Assembly: GCF_009762325.1 (NCBI RefSeq)
Contig: NZ_CP034348.1
Span: 3,044,501-3,108,500, forward strand
Reading direction: 5' to 3'
Source: Roseovarius faecimaris
GTDB taxonomy: Bacteria; Pseudomonadota; Alphaproteobacteria; Rhodobacterales; Rhodobacteraceae
Length of the DNA stretch: 64,000 nucleotides
The position numbers and the translations under genes are program-made. How positions within the stretch are numbered: the stretch's first letter is position 1; each line of letters begins with the position of its first letter. A model generated the notes under the pieces. The model ran no database searches, was not told the DNA's origin, and saw only the letters and a program-made list of their open reading frames with translations. Of the stretch, positions 53,101 through 63,153 are shown in pieces.

Positions 53101-54838
53101 GCCGCTCCGCCTTGCCGCCCGGATGGGTGACAGCCCCCTTGTAGGTGGCGCCCACCTGCTGAGCGAACTTCCACAGCGCGCCGCTGGCATAGATCGTCTC
53201 GCGCGGGCCTTTCCAGTCGGCCTTGCGCTGCGCCAGGTCCTCGTCGCTCAGATCCACCGACAGCGTGCCCTTGATCGCGTCGATGGTAATCACATCGCCG
53301 GTCTTGATCAGGGCAATCGGCCCGCCATGCGCGGCCTCGGGGCCCACATGCCCCACGCAGAATCCCCGCGTCGCGCCCGAGAAGCGGCCATCGGTGATCA
53401 GCGCCACCTTCTTGCCCATGCCCTGCCCGGACAGGGCGGCCGTGGTGGCCAGCATCTCGCGCATGCCGGGGCCACCGGCGGGGCCTTCGTTGCGGATGAC
53501 GATGACTTCGCCTTCCTCATACTCGCGCTTCTGCACAGCGGCAAAGGCGTCTTCCTCGCATTCGAACACGCGCGCCGGGCCGGTAAAGACCTGGTTCTGG
53601 CTGGGAATACCGGCCACTTTCACAATCGCGCCTTCGGGGGCAAGGTTGCCCTTAAGGCCCACAACGCCGCCGGTCTTGGTCAGCGGGGCCTCGATCGGAT
53701 AGATCACCTTGCCATCGGCCTCGCGGTCAATCAGGTCCAGCTCCTCGCCGATGCTGCGGCCTGACGCGGTCAGGCAATCCTCGTGAATGAGCCCCGCCTT
53801 GCGCAGCTCTTTCATCACCACCGGGATGCCGCCCACATCGTAAAGGTCCTTGGCCACGAACTGACCGCCCGGCTTGAGGTCCACGAAATACGGCGTGTCG
53901 CGGAAAATCTCGCAAACATCGTCGAGGTAGAAGTCGATCCCCGCCTCGTTGGCAATCGCGGGCAGGTGCAGACCGGCATTGGTCGACCCGCCTGTGCAGG
54001 CCACGACACGCGCCGCGTTCTGAAGGCTTTTCAGGGTGACCACATCGCGCGCGCGAATGTTCTTTTCCAGCAGGGTCATGACCGCGCGGCCCGACGCCTC
54101 GCCATACTGGTCGCGGCTTTCATAGGGGGCCGGCATGCCCGAGCTGTTCATCAGCGCAAGGCCGATCGCCTCGGACACACAGGCCATCGTGTTGGCGGTG
54201 AACTGCCCGCCACAAGCGCCCGCGCTGGGGCAGGCGACACGTTCCAGAATGGTCAGCGCCTCTTCCGACAGAGTGCCGTTCTGGTGCCGTCCCACGGCCT
54301 CGAACATATCCTGCACCGTCAGGTCGCGCGATTTGAAATCCTCGGGCACCTGCGGCACATCCGGCGCCTTGCCCGGCAGGATCGAGCCTCCATAGATAAA
54401 GACCGACGGCACATTGAGCCGCACCATCGCCATCATCATCCCCGGCAGAGACTTGTCACAGCCCGCCAGCCCCACAAGGGCGTCATAGCAATGCCCGCGC
54501 ATGGTCAACTCGACCGTGTCGGCAATCGCCTCGCGGCTGGCCAGAGACGAGCGCATGCCCTCATGGCCCATGGCGATCCCGTCGGTCACGGTGATCGTGG
54601 TGAACTCGCGCGGGGTACCCAGCGCCTGTTTCACGCCCATCTTCACCGCCTGCGCCTGACGGTTCAGCGCGATGTTACAGGGCGCTGCTTCGTTCCAGCA
54701 GGTCGCCACACCGACGAGGGGCTGATGGATCTCCTCCTCGGTCATGCCCATCGCGTAATAATAGGACCGGTGCGGCGCCTTGGACGGGCCTTCGGTCACA
54801 TAGCGGCTGGGCAGTTTGGATTTGTCGAACTTGGTCAT
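53081..54838 (-). CDS. ilvD: Dihydroxy-acid dehydratase
   Basis: Third common enzyme of valine/leucine/isoleucine synthesis, dehydrating 2,3-dihydroxy acids to 2-keto acids with an iron-sulfur cluster. The 585-residue protein has the cluster cysteines in [11 protein letters not shown] (about 46), [14 protein letters not shown] (about 120) and [16 protein letters not shown] (about 190), and the C-terminal [22 protein letters not shown] with the catalytic serine region. The start at 54838 ([15 protein letters not shown]) removes an unlikely upstream extension. Full length. Confidence 0.96.
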   Translation of the reverse strand: MTKFDKSKLPSRYVTEGPSKAPHRSYYYAMGMTEEEIHQPLVGVATCWNEAAPCNIALNRQAQAVKMGVKQALGTPREFTTITVTDGIAMGHEGMRSSLASREAIADTVELTMRGHCYDALVGLAGCDKSLPGMMMAMVRLNVPSVFIYGGSILPGKAPDVPQVPEDFKSRDLTVQDMFEAVGRHQNGTLSEEALTILERVACPSAGACGGQFTANTMACVSEAIGLALMNSSGMPAPYESRDQYGEASGRAVMTLLEKNIRARDVVTLKSLQNAARVVACTGGSTNAGLHLPAIANEAGIDFYLDDVCEIFRDTPYFVDLKPGGQFVAKDLYDVGGIPVVMKELRKAGLIHEDCLTASGRSIGEELDLIDREADGKVIYPIEAPLTKTGGVVGLKGNLAPEGAIVKVAGIPSQNQVFTGPARVFECEEDAFAAVQKREYEEGEVIVIRNEGPAGGPGMREMLATTAALSGQGMGKKVALITDGRFSGATRGFCVGHVGPEAAHGGPIALIKTGDVITIDAIKGTLSVDLSDEDLAQRKADWKGPRETIYASGALWKFAQQVGATYKGAVTHPGGKAERHVYMDI

Positions 54839-55403
54839 GGCGGTCTCCCGAAAAGCTGTTGCCTTTGCGATAGCGCCCTGCGCGGCGCGTGACAAGCGCG
54901 GGTGTGGATTTTGCAGGTGACTGCCTGTCGCCCAGTCGGAGAGTGTTATCGACATCTGCCAGGTTCAGCATGGGGTTCTTGAAACAGCCGGTGTGTTTCA
55001 ACAGTCAGCTAATGCGCTCATATTCCGGCCGTGATCGGAGGGTCCGATATACGGACGAAGCTGCCATTCAACCGACGCGCCACAGGCGGCCCATGGCCAG
55101 GCCCCGGGATGGCGATCCTGACCAGGGTTCTAAAGCCCTTTATCCCCGCCACATCCGCGCGCAGAACGAGCGAAGCACCCAGCATTACCCTATCGCCAGC
55201 CCAGGTAGGGGGGCTGGCGATGGGCCGGGCGCTTCGCGCTGTTAACCGGCCTGTTGTGTATCGCTCGAAGGTCCGCCAAAGGCTCAAACCGGCCACCGTC
55301 AGCGGAACAACACGTATCCTCGGGTCTGTCGATGTCGTGATGCCCGCGCGCCCAAATGCCTAACCCAATTGCGCCCCGGCGCTGAGCGGCGTAGCGTCGC
55401 CTC
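54839..55403. other. Long intergenic region between ilvD and the CPBP gene
   Basis: 565 bases between divergently transcribed genes. It contains the second copy of the two-hairpin element (55188-55256). Short frames cross it on both strands (for example 55018-55296 minus and 55031-55363 plus) but neither has a convincing ribosome-binding site or family. Promoters for both flanking genes must lie here; none is clear. Confidence 0.45.
55188..55256. repeat. Two-hairpin intergenic element, copy 2
   Basis: The first stem pairs 55192-55202 with 55211-55221 (11 bp), and can extend outward. It is nearly identical to 561-632, including the tail GTTAACCGGCCTGTTG. The base pair A-T at 570/594 in copy 1 is C-G here (55194/55219), preserving the stem. 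It lies about 350 bases upstream of the ilvD start and does not follow any gene end. Confidence 0.75.
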
Positions 55404-56303
55404 ATGCGCTATCGCCCTCATGAGCATCTCATCGAACCGGCCCGCGCCTCGGCCGGGCTGGGGCGTCTGGCGGCAGGAGTGATCAGCTTCATCGCCGCCT
55501 TCGTGCTTTTGTCGATGATCATCAGCGCCCTCATCAACACGGTGGCCCAGTCTTTGCTGTCGCCCATGATGCGGCCCTTCTGGGATCAGGACCTCGCCAA
55601 TGCCAGCAGCCCTCTCGCCGCACTGGTCAATCTCTACTTCTTCCTCGCCATGGTCTTTGCCCTGGCCATCGCGCTCTGGCTCGTGCACCAGCGCCCCCTG
55701 CGCGGCCTTGTCGGCCCTTTCGCGCTCGCCCTGCGACAGGCGGTGCGGGTGATCAAGGCCACCGTGCCGATCCTCTTGCTCACCCTGGTTCTGCCGATGC
55801 CCGAAGGGATGGAGATGCGCCTGAACATCGCGCCGGGGCTCTGGGCCGCCCTGTTGCCGCTCACCCTCGTCGGCCTGCTGATTCAGACCTCCGCCGAAGA
55901 ACTCGCCTTTCGCGGCTACCTGCAAAGTCAGCTTGCCGCCCGCTTCTCTCATCCTCTGATCTGGATCGGTCTGCCTTCGCTGCTTTTCGGGCTGTTGCAT
56001 TACGATCCGCATATTGACAGCACCTCCGCCGGGATCGTCGTGCTCTGGGCCACCTGTTTCGGCGCGGCGACCGCCGATCTCACCGCGCGCTCCGGCACTC
56101 TCGGCCCCGCCATCGCCCTGCATTTCGTGAACAATAGCGGGGCCATCGCCCTGGCCGCACCCGAGGGCAATTTCGACGGGCTGGCGCTCTTTGCCTTTCC
56201 CTTCTCCATCGAGGAGGCGGACAAGGTCCTGTCCCTCATGCCGGTGGAAATGCTCGTCTTGCTCTGTTCCTGGCTTGCAGCACGGCTGGCGTTGCGCGTC
56301 TGA
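55404..56303 (+). CDS. CPBP-family intramembrane metalloprotease
   Basis: A 299-residue integral membrane protein with about seven or eight hydrophobic helices and the CPBP/CAAX-protease motifs SAEELAFRGYLQSQL (EE-x-x-x-R, about residue 165), FGLLHYDPH (first His, about 198) and ALHFVNNSGA (second His, about 245). These residues form the zinc-dependent active site in the membrane. Bacterial members act in regulated proteolysis or bacteriocin immunity; the role here is unknown. It lies 62 bases upstream of accD on the same strand. Confidence 0.88.
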   Translation: MRYRPHEHLIEPARASAGLGRLAAGVISFIAAFVLLSMIISALINTVAQSLLSPMMRPFWDQDLANASSPLAALVNLYFFLAMVFALAIALWLVHQRPLRGLVGPFALALRQAVRVIKATVPILLLTLVLPMPEGMEMRLNIAPGLWAALLPLTLVGLLIQTSAEELAFRGYLQSQLAARFSHPLIWIGLPSLLFGLLHYDPHIDSTSAGIVVLWATCFGAATADLTARSGTLGPAIALHFVNNSGAIALAAPEGNFDGLALFAFPFSIEEADKVLSLMPVEMLVLLCSWLAARLALRV

Positions 56304-56365
56304 TTGCAATTTCCCTTGGCTCGGCTTATCTGAGGTGCGGCAAGACCTGTCAGAGGACCCCAGGC

Positions 56366-57313
56366 ATGAACTGGATCACCAATTATGTGCGCCCCCGGAT
56401 CAACTCGATCTTCTCGCGGCGTGAAATCCCGGAAAACCTGTGGTCCAAATGCGACGAATGCGGCACGATGCTGTTTCACCGCGAGCTCAGCGCCAATCTC
56501 TTTGTCTGCACCAATTGCGGACATCACATGGCGATCACGCCGCGCCTGCGCTTCAAGTCTCTGTTCGACGGCGAAGCCTTCTCCGAGATCGAGGTGCCCG
56601 CGCCCAAGCCCGACCCGCTGCAGTTTCGCGATCAGAAGAAATATCCCGACCGGATGAAAGCCGCGCAGAAGGAAACCGGCGAGAAAGAAGCGATGCTTGT
56701 CGCCTATGGCGAAATGGGCCGCACGCCGGTTGTCTGTGCCGCGCAGGATTTCTCGTTCATGGCGGGCTCGATGGGCATGTATGTGGGCAACGCCATCATC
56801 GCCGCCGCCGAAGAGGCGGTGAAACGCAAATGCCCGCTGATCCTGTTTTCCGCCGCCGGCGGCGCACGCATGCAGGAGGGTATCCTGAGCCTCATGCAAA
56901 TGCCGCGCACCACCGTGGCCGTGCAGATGCTGAAGGAAGCGGGCCTGCCCTATATCGTCGTGCTCACCCATCCCACCACCGGCGGGGTCACGGCAAGCTA
57001 TGCCATGCTGGGCGATGTACATATTGCCGAACCCAACGCGCTGATCTGCTTTGCCGGGCCGCGCGTGATCGAGCAGACCATCCGCGAGAAACTGCCTGAC
57101 GGCTTCCAGCGCGCCGAATACCTGCTGGACCACGGCATGCTCGACCGGGTGACACCCCGCACCGAGATGCGCGAAGAACTGATCACCATCACCCGCATGC
57201 TCATGGGCCTGCCCCCTGCGATCAAGGGCGAATTGCCCGCCCCCGACAAGGCCGACGCGACGCAGCCGGACACGGCTGAGGAGCAGCCCGCGCCCACACC
57301 TGACAAAAAATGA
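56366..57313 (+). CDS. accD: Acetyl-CoA carboxylase carboxyltransferase beta subunit
   Basis: AccD with AccA transfers the carboxyl group from carrier biotin to acetyl-CoA at the start of fatty acid synthesis. The 315-residue protein has the N-terminal zinc ribbon CDECG...CTNCG (residues 28-50), FSFMAGSMGMYVGNAI, LFSAAGGARMQEGILSLMQM and LTHPTTGGVTASYAMLGDV with the oxyanion-hole glycines. The tail is Ala/Pro/Asp-rich. Its stop overlaps the folC start (ATGA), a conserved accD-folC pair. Confidence 0.96.
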   Translation: MNWITNYVRPRINSIFSRREIPENLWSKCDECGTMLFHRELSANLFVCTNCGHHMAITPRLRFKSLFDGEAFSEIEVPAPKPDPLQFRDQKKYPDRMKAAQKETGEKEAMLVAYGEMGRTPVVCAAQDFSFMAGSMGMYVGNAIIAAAEEAVKRKCPLILFSAAGGARMQEGILSLMQMPRTTVAVQMLKEAGLPYIVVLTHPTTGGVTASYAMLGDVHIAEPNALICFAGPRVIEQTIREKLPDGFQRAEYLLDHGMLDRVTPRTEMREELITITRMLMGLPPAIKGELPAPDKADATQPDTAEEQPAPTPDKK

Positions 57314-58584
57314 GCGCGCCCGGATCGGACGTCATCCTCGAGAGGATGATGGCCCTGCACCCCAAGATCATCGACCTCACGCTCGACCGCGTCTGGCACC
57401 TGCTCGACGCGCTGGGTAATCCGCAAAACGACCTGCCCCCGGTGATCCACCTCGCGGGGACCAACGGCAAGGGCTCGACCCAGGCCATGATCCGCGCAGG
57501 GCTTGAGGCCGCGGGCCGCCGCGTGCACGCCTATACCTCCCCGCATCTGGCCCGGTTTCACGAACGTATCCGCCTCGCCGGGGATCTGATCACCGAAGAC
57601 CACCTCACCCAGGTGCTCGATGAATGCTACGCCGCCAATGGCGGCGACAGCATCACCTATTTCGAGATCACCACCTGCGCCGCCCTGCTGGCCATGGCCC
57701 GGACCCCTGCGGATTTTACCCTGCTTGAGGTTGGCCTTGGCGGGCGGCTCGACGCCACCAACGTCATCGACCGCCCGGCGCTGACGATCATCACGCCGGT
57801 CTCGAAGGATCACGAACAGTTCCTGGGCGACACGGTCGCCAAGATCGCCTTCGAGAAGGCCGGGATTATCAAACGCGGCGTGCCCTGCGTCGTCGCCCCG
57901 CAGCTTGACGAGGCCATGGACGTGATCGAAGAGCGCGCCCGCGCCCTCGGCGCACCGCTTCTGGCCCACGGTCAGCACTGGCACGCCTTCGAAGAACACG
58001 GGCGCCTTGTCTATCAGGACGAGACGGGGCTTCTGGACCTGCCCCTGCCCAACCTGCCGGGTGCACATCAGATCGAAAACGCGGGCGCGGCGCTGGCGGC
58101 TCTGCGCCACCTCGGTTTTGACAACGCCGCCTGTGAGGCTGCCGTCACACAGGCCTACTGGCCCGCCCGGATGCAGCGCCTGCGCACCGGTCCTCTGGTC
58201 GAGGCGGCGGGCACGGCCGAACTCTGGCTCGATGGCGGGCATAATGCCTCGGCCGGCGAGGCGCTGGCCAGGCATCTGCATGCCCTGCCTGAGCGGCCCA
58301 CCCATCTGGTCTGCGGGATGCTCAACACCAAGGATATCGCGGGCTATCTCACCCCGCTTGCGGGCATCGCCCGATCCCTTACCGCCGTGTCCATCCCGGG
58401 CGAGGCCAACACCCTGCCCGCCGAAACCACGGCAGAGGCCGCCCGGGCCGCCGGCTTGCCCGCCTCCACCGCGGCCTCCACGCGGGACGCGATTGCCGCC
58501 ATCACGACCAAGGCCCCCGACAGCCGCATCCTGATCTGCGGGTCGCTCTACCTTGCCGGGGCGATCCTGCGCGAAAACGGCTAG
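57310..58584 (+). CDS. folC: Folylpolyglutamate synthase / dihydrofolate synthase
   Basis: A 424-residue Mur-ligase-like ATPase that adds glutamate to folates. The P-loop is LAGTNGKGSTQAM (about residue 50), followed by YTSPHLARFHERIR, the omega-loop region FEITTCAALLAMA and VGLGGRLDATNVID; DGGHNASAGEAL lies in the C-terminal domain. Coupled to accD by a 4-base overlap. Confidence 0.95.
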   Translation: MSAPGSDVILERMMALHPKIIDLTLDRVWHLLDALGNPQNDLPPVIHLAGTNGKGSTQAMIRAGLEAAGRRVHAYTSPHLARFHERIRLAGDLITEDHLTQVLDECYAANGGDSITYFEITTCAALLAMARTPADFTLLEVGLGGRLDATNVIDRPALTIITPVSKDHEQFLGDTVAKIAFEKAGIIKRGVPCVVAPQLDEAMDVIEERARALGAPLLAHGQHWHAFEEHGRLVYQDETGLLDLPLPNLPGAHQIENAGAALAALRHLGFDNAACEAAVTQAYWPARMQRLRTGPLVEAAGTAELWLDGGHNASAGEALARHLHALPERPTHLVCGMLNTKDIAGYLTPLAGIARSLTAVSIPGEANTLPAETTAEAARAAGLPASTAASTRDAIAAITTKAPDSRILICGSLYLAGAILRENG

Positions 58585-58881
58585 CCCGGACAGCGTACCG
58601 GCCCCTCGCTCTACGCCAAAGTCACACTCCTGTTGAAAAAGTGACGTAAGGGGAGGCAAATCGAATCACTTGTTGTTGACCGCCTGACTCCGCTTCGCCT
58701 ATATCTTGTGGCAGCAGTCACAGCGCGCCGTTTATCTTGTTTTACAGGCGGGCAGGAGTTTGGGGGAACACCGTGACCGGCACAGGGGACAGGGACAGGA
58801 ACGAGGCCCGATCACGGCTGCCTCAACCCGACCGCCGCGTGCCAGCATGGCCCTCCGTAAATTGAGAGAGTCGCGAGTGTC
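58585..58881. other. Leader region before the LysM gene
   Basis: 297 bases with no standard gene. It contains a promoter-like pair (58676-58705) and, at its 3' end, a 12-codon frame (58847-58885, starting ATG GCC CTC) whose stop overlaps the LysM start codon as ATGA. Whether that short frame is translated is unknown; it has no obvious ribosome-binding site. Confidence 0.4.
58676..58705 (+). promoter_or_regulatory. Candidate sigma-70 promoter for the LysM gene
   Basis: TTGACC (58676-58681) and TATATC (58700-58705) are separated by 18 bases, one and two-base departures from consensus respectively. It would give an mRNA leader of about 170 bases. Confidence 0.45.
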
Positions 58882-59625
58882 ATGATCCGTGCCGCCTTGA
58901 TCACCATTGTTTTTCTGGGGATCACCCTCACCCTTATCCTGATGCAGCCCTCTCCTCAGCACATGACGCTGACCGACGTGCCCGAGCCTCCAGACACCCC
59001 CGCCGATGACAACACCGTGTCGCGCGCCGAAATTGGTTTTGACGTGGTCGGCACAGTGGCAGAGACGCCCGGCCTAGACGCCGTCACCGGCAGCCTGGCC
59101 GAACCCGCCCCCGAAACAGCCGCCGCCACGCCACAGGCCACACCCGACCCCGACGGGCCTGCCTTGCGCGTCACGCCCGATATCGCCGCGTCGGTGGCGA
59201 CAGAGCCCTCGGCCTCTGTGGCGTCCGCGCCTGACCCCGCCCCCGCGCCCGAAACCGCAGCGGCGACCGGCCTGGAGCGCCTGGTCATCAACGCCCTCGC
59301 CCAGGGCCAGTCCGACGCTTATATCGACGCGCTGGTCAATGACGCGGCGGCCAAGGGCAAGGTCGAGGTGCCGCAGTCGCTGGTCACGTCTGACGGGCGG
59401 GTTGATACCAGCTCGCTTCTGGCCGTGCTCTCGCACCCGCCCCAGCCGGATTTCGGCCCCGGCGGAAGCTATATCGTGCAGCCGGGCGACAGCCTGGCCT
59501 CCATCGCCTACCGCTTCTATGGCAACACCGGCAAGGCCGTGGATATCTTCATTGCCAATCGCTCGGCCCTGGCGTCACCCAACCACATCGAAATTGGCCA
59601 GACCCTGGCGCTTCCCGAACTCTAG
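58882..59625 (+). CDS. LysM peptidoglycan-binding protein
   Basis: A 247-residue exported or membrane-anchored protein. One N-terminal hydrophobic segment (residues 3-21) is followed by a long Ala/Pro/Glu-rich stretch (about 30-135) and a C-terminal LysM domain (about 197-247) reading SYIVQPGDSLASIAYRFYGN, ..., IFIANRSALASPNHIEIGQTLALP. LysM domains bind glycan of peptidoglycan. No catalytic domain is visible. A strong terminator follows 27 bases after the stop. Confidence 0.85.
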   Translation: MIRAALITIVFLGITLTLILMQPSPQHMTLTDVPEPPDTPADDNTVSRAEIGFDVVGTVAETPGLDAVTGSLAEPAPETAAATPQATPDPDGPALRVTPDIAASVATEPSASVASAPDPAPAPETAAATGLERLVINALAQGQSDAYIDALVNDAAAKGKVEVPQSLVTSDGRVDTSSLLAVLSHPPQPDFGPGGSYIVQPGDSLASIAYRFYGNTGKAVDIFIANRSALASPNHIEIGQTLALPEL

Positions 59626-59652
59626 ACATTCGTTTCAGGCAGGACGGAATGA

Positions 59653-59682
59653 GGGGCCGGTTCAACGGCCCCCTTTCTTTTG
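59653..59682 (+). terminator. Intrinsic terminator after the LysM gene
   Basis: GGGGCCG (59653-59659) and CGGCCCC (59666-59672) form a perfect seven-pair stem with a six-base loop, followed by a T-rich CTTTCTTTT. Confidence 0.88.
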
Positions 59683-59724
59683 GCCACGACGTATCGCAGG
59701 GTAGACCCAAGAAAGAGGGGTCAC

Positions 59725-60141
59725 ATGACCACACGAGCAAACAAATGGGAACGTGCCGCCCATATTGGCACAGCAGCCTCCGCCGTGGCCGCGCTGATCG
59801 CGTCCGGCACGGCACTGGTGCAGGTCCAGTCCTCCCAGGACGCGATGGAGCGGCTGAACACCGAGCTTATTCCCTCGCTGTCCGAGATGATCGCCGAAAC
59901 CGGGCTGGACAGTCGCATAATGGCCCTGCGCCCTGTCTTTGCGCGGCATGAGTGGCGCAGCCTCTCCATAGAAGAGCTGTGGCAAACGCCGGAAATTCAG
60001 GCCATGGGCCTGACCCAGGATGCCTTTCTGACGTTGCTCGCGCGGGGCCTTAGTGGCCCGTTCCTGCGCGAAAGATGCGCCGCGGGCGACACCTGCCGGT
60101 TTTCGTGGGACATCGCATATCGCCTGCCACCTGACGCCTGA
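59725..60141 (+). CDS. Hypothetical protein with one N-terminal membrane segment
   Basis: A 138-residue protein. After MTTRANKWERAA comes a hydrophobic segment (HIGTAASAVAALIASGTALVQV, about residues 13-34), a helical stretch and a C-terminal part with two cysteines in ERCAAGDTCRF. AAGAGGGG about 5 bases before the ATG at 59725 sets the start. Unrecognised family; it stands alone between two terminators. Probably a membrane-anchored protein with its bulk outside. Confidence 0.62.
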   Translation: MTTRANKWERAAHIGTAASAVAALIASGTALVQVQSSQDAMERLNTELIPSLSEMIAETGLDSRIMALRPVFARHEWRSLSIEELWQTPEIQAMGLTQDAFLTLLARGLSGPFLRERCAAGDTCRFSWDIAYRLPPDA

Positions 60142-60171
60142 CGCCTGAAGACTGACCCGCTGCTCATCATG

Positions 60172-60203
60172 AAAAAGCCCGGTCCATCATGGCCGGGCTT
60201 TTC
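60172..60203. terminator. Bidirectional terminator between a hypothetical gene and the F0 operon
   Basis: AAAAGCCCGG (60173-60182) and CCGGGCTTTT (60193-60202) pair perfectly with a ten-base loop. A-rich on one side and T-rich on the other, it can end the hypothetical gene on the plus strand and the ATP synthase operon on the minus strand. Confidence 0.9.
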
Positions 60204-60226
60204 AGGTCTTTTGTTCTGTCGCGCAG

Positions 60227-60787
60227 TCAGTGCAGCTTGGCGTCCACCTGGGCAATCGCGTCGTCGATCAGGGCATTGCCGCTTTCGGCGGTCATCTGCT
60301 TGGCGATCACGTCCTTGGCGGCGGCCACGGCGATCACGACGGCCTTGTCCTTGACTTCCTTCACAGCGCTTTGCTCGGCCGAGGCGATCTGATCCTCTGC
60401 GGCCTGCAAACGGCGGGCGATGGATTTCTTCAGATCGGCCTTGGCCGCCTCGGCGGCCTCTGCGGCCTCTTCCTTGGCATGGGCCACGATCCGGTCGGCC
60501 TGCTCCTGCACTTCCTTCTGCTTGCGCTCATAGGAGGCCAGCAATGTCTGGGCTTCCTCGCGCAGCGCGCGCGCCTCATCGAGCTCGCCCTGAATACCCG
60601 CGGCACGCTTGTCCAGCAGACCGCCCAGAAGCGACGGCACCTTGAGATAAAGCAGCACCGCAATAAACAGCAGGAACGCGATCAACACCACGAAGTTGGA
60701 GTTGGTCAGCGAGAAGAAGGGGCCTTTCGCCGCGAAGGCCGGGCTGGCGGCGCTCATGGCGATGAGAGTGGCGAAGATACGTGTCAT
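60227..60787 (-). CDS. atpF: ATP synthase F0 subunit b
   Basis: Peripheral stalk subunit of F-type ATP synthase. The 186-residue protein has one membrane segment (about residues 30-50: [18 protein letters not shown]) and a long charged helix rich in Ala/Glu/Lys (about 60-175). An additional hydrophobic N-terminus ([20 protein letters not shown]) looks like a cleavable leader. It is the last of the five F0 genes, five bases after b'. Confidence 0.94.
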   Translation of the reverse strand: MTRIFATLIAMSAASPAFAAKGPFFSLTNSNFVVLIAFLLFIAVLLYLKVPSLLGGLLDKRAAGIQGELDEARALREEAQTLLASYERKQKEVQEQADRIVAHAKEEAAEAAEAAKADLKKSIARRLQAAEDQIASAEQSAVKEVKDKAVVIAVAAAKDVIAKQMTAESGNALIDDAIAQVDAKLH

Positions 60788-60792
60788 GTCGC

Positions 60793-61350
60793 TTACCCCT
60801 TCATCCGGGCGGTAACGGCCGCTGTAACCGTCTTGGCATCGGCCTTGCCACCCATGGCGGCGACGATTTCCTTGGCGGCGTCCTTGGCCACGTCCTTGAC
60901 GCTCTCCAGCGCACCGGCGCGGATCTCGGCAATCTTGGCTTCGCCCTCGGCGGCTTTGGCGGCGATCTCCGCATCGGCCTTGGCGATGGCGTCGTCGATC
61001 TCGCCTTTGATCTCCGCCTTGGTGGCGGCGATGATATTCTGTGCCTCGGCACGGGCATCGGCCAGCGCCTTGTTATAGGCGTCTTCGGCCTCGACGGCCT
61101 TCGCCTTGAGGTCTTCTGCGGCGGCCAGATCGTTGGTGATCGTGCCCTGCCGTTCGGCCAGCACGGCCGCGATGCGCGGCAACGCGATGCGCGACAGCAC
61201 GAAGTAGATCACGACAAGCGTGACAACGAGCCAGAAAATCTGGTTGCCGAACCAGTCGCCACAAAGCTGCGGCATGCCAATGGCGCCGCCGTGGCTGTCG
61301 ACGCAGGCGCTGGCTGCGGTTTGCGCCGTATCGTGCGTTTCGGTTGCCAT
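60793..61350 (-). CDS. atpG: ATP synthase F0 subunit b'
   Basis: The second, divergent stalk subunit found in photosynthetic bacteria, chloroplasts and many alphaproteobacteria. 185 residues: a variable N-terminus with two cysteines ([19 protein letters not shown]), one membrane segment ([22 protein letters not shown], about 38-58) and a long Ala/Glu/Lys-rich helix. Position between the c and b genes identifies it as b' (also called atpX). Confidence 0.93.
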   Translation of the reverse strand: MATETHDTAQTAASACVDSHGGAIGMPQLCGDWFGNQIFWLVVTLVVIYFVLSRIALPRIAAVLAERQGTITNDLAAAEDLKAKAVEAEDAYNKALADARAEAQNIIAATKAEIKGEIDDAIAKADAEIAAKAAEGEAKIAEIRAGALESVKDVAKDAAKEIVAAMGGKADAKTVTAAVTARMKG

Positions 61351-61441
61351 GTCGTTCTCCCTCAGGAACTTTCCGGTTACAAAGGGTGAAGGGCCGTCTT
61401 CGGGCTCTTCACCCCCGCGTAAGGATCAGCTTCTGGTGGTC

Positions 61442-61678
61442 TTAGACGGCAAACATCAGCAGAAGGGCCACGAGGAACGAGAAGATCCCCAGCGCTTCCG
61501 AGAACGCGATACCGATGAACATCGTTGCGGTTTGGCCACCAGCGGCCGAGGGGTTGCGCAGAGCACCCGAGAGGAAGTTCCCCACGACGTGGCCCACACC
61601 AACAGCAGCGCCGCCCATACCGGTACAAGCCAGACCAGCACCGATGTAGGCACCCATTTGTACGATATCACCTTCCAT
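61442..61678 (-). CDS. atpE: ATP synthase F0 subunit c
   Basis: Rotor ring subunit, 78 residues, two membrane helices joined by the polar loop [11 protein letters not shown] (about residues 40-50). The proton-binding carboxylate is the glutamate in [17 protein letters not shown] (about residue 61). The surrounding sequence looks proton- rather than sodium-type: the first helix lacks the usual Na+ ligand pattern. Confidence 0.97.
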   Translation of the reverse strand: MEGDIVQMGAYIGAGLACTGMGGAAVGVGHVVGNFLSGALRNPSAAGGQTATMFIGIAFSEALGIFSFLVALLLMFAV

Positions 61679-61756
61679 TTGATTTCTCCTTACGATGGAA
61701 TTGGTTGATTAGGTTGTAGGGTGCGTGATCTCACGCACCGTTCGTTCGTTGATCCC

Positions 61757-62536
61757 TTAGTGATGCGGATGCAGCGCATCCTTCAGATACACGCAGGTCA
61801 GAATGGTAAACACATAGGCCTGGATGAAGGACACCAGCACCTCAAGTGCATAGATCGCGGTGATCGCCAGGATCGAAAGCGGCGTGACCACCAGACCGAT
61901 ACCGGTCGAGATCAGCACCATCGGCGCGAAGGCCGCGAACACCTTGATCACCGCGTGACCGGCCATCATGTTGCCCGCCAGACGAATGGAATGGCTGACG
62001 GGACGCACGAAGTAGGAAATCACCTCGATCAGCGCCAGGATCGGGCGCAGCGCCAGCGGGGCCGAGCTGATCCAGAACAGGCTGAAGAAGCCGACCCCGT
62101 TCTTCACGAAGCCCAGGATGGTCACGAAAAGGAACACCGCCATGGCCATCACCGCGGTCACGGCGATATGGCTGGTGGTCGTGAACGAGCCCGGGATCAG
62201 CCCCAGGAAGTTCGAGAAGACAATAAACATGAACAGGGTCATGATCATCGGGAAGTACGGCAGCGCGTCCTTGCCGGCCACATCCTCGACCATCTTGCGG
62301 ATGAAGCCGTAGGCGAGCTCGGCAATGGATTGCATCCGGCTCGGCACCGTGGCCCGGCCCGAGGTGCCCAGCACCAGAAGGCCGATGATGGCCAGCAATG
62401 TCAGCGCCATCCAGAACGTCACGTTGGTAATCGTGAACGTGCCCACCGCGCCGTCACCGAGAAGCGGCTTCACGATGAACTGATCCATCGGGTGAAAAAC
62501 CAGCTCCGTCCCGCCGTCTTTCGCTTCACTCGCCAT
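61757..62536 (-). CDS. atpB: ATP synthase F0 subunit a
   Basis: Stator channel subunit, 259 residues with about five or six helices. The essential arginine is in [20 protein letters not shown] (about residue 175) and [21 protein letters not shown] precedes it. The ATG at 62536 ([14 protein letters not shown]) overlaps the end of atpI by 11 bases. Confidence 0.96.
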   Translation of the reverse strand: MASEAKDGGTELVFHPMDQFIVKPLLGDGAVGTFTITNVTFWMALTLLAIIGLLVLGTSGRATVPSRMQSIAELAYGFIRKMVEDVAGKDALPYFPMIMTLFMFIVFSNFLGLIPGSFTTTSHIAVTAVMAMAVFLFVTILGFVKNGVGFFSLFWISSAPLALRPILALIEVISYFVRPVSHSIRLAGNMMAGHAVIKVFAAFAPMVLISTGIGLVVTPLSILAITAIYALEVLVSFIQAYVFTILTCVYLKDALHPHH

Positions 62537-62900
62537 GCTTTGCCCTCTCATCTCCCCCGCTGCGGGGGGCGGTCTTCGCGGCCTCAGATGTGCTCTCTGC
62601 GGCCAGGTTCTGATTCTGGATCTCCTCGGCGCTGCGCATCATCGTCTTGATGCCCGCCGCGAGGCCCAGCAATGTAAACAGCACGAGGAAGATCGGAAGC
62701 GTCCCGAACAGGCTGTCCAGCCCGTATCCCATGCCAAAACCGATCAAAAGACCGGTCACCAACTCGATCACCATCCGCCAGGCATGCTGTGCCTGGGAGT
62801 AGTGTTCTTCCGTGTGCGGCTTCGGCGCGTCCTTCTCTTTCAAGGCCCTGATCCGGGCATCCAGCTGCGCCAAACGCTCAGCATCGTCGGGATCGGTCAC
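62526..62900 (-). CDS. atpI: ATP synthase assembly protein AtpI
   Basis: Small membrane protein that helps assemble the c-ring. 124 residues: charged N-terminus ([20 protein letters not shown]), two helices ([20 protein letters not shown] and [19 protein letters not shown]) and a charged tail. Translation begins at a GTG (62898-62900) with AAGGGGG upstream; no in-frame ATG precedes it. First gene of the F0 operon, a typical alphaproteobacterial order. Confidence 0.9.
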   Translation of the reverse strand: MTDPDDAERLAQLDARIRALKEKDAPKPHTEEHYSQAQHAWRMVIELVTGLLIGFGMGYGLDSLFGTLPIFLVLFTLLGLAAGIKTMMRSAEEIQNQNLAAESTSEAAKTAPRSGGDERAKHGE

Positions 62901-63153
62901 GCATTTGCCCCCTTCGGAAGACTTGGCGCTTTGCTAAGCCTGCGGGGGCGATGAGTCAAGCGCTCCGAACGGGCCGGATATCTTGCCTCAACCTTCTGTT
63001 TTATTGAGTATTTTTGGAACAATGAAAGGGATTGGAGACTGTGTCGCAGGGCAGGTTTGGGCGCTAACAGGGGATTTGTCATATTCAACCATCTGGTTGA
63101 TCTTTCCTGCCGACCTGCACCACTCTGCAGATGCAAGAGGGAGGCGTCAGACC
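62901..63153. promoter_or_regulatory. Divergent region between atpI and the PfpI gene, with a 24-bp repeat
   Basis: 253 bases that must hold the F0 operon promoter and that of the PfpI gene. Bases 63006-63029 (beginning GAGTATTTTTGG) are identical to the minus-strand sequence at 4845-4868 and end 124 bases before the PfpI start. No convincing hexamers were identified. Confidence 0.55.

Noticed and set aside
55018..55363. Overlapping frames on both strands in the ilvD/CPBP gap
   Set aside because: Both read through the two-hairpin repeat element and lack ribosome-binding sites, so they are more likely chance frames.
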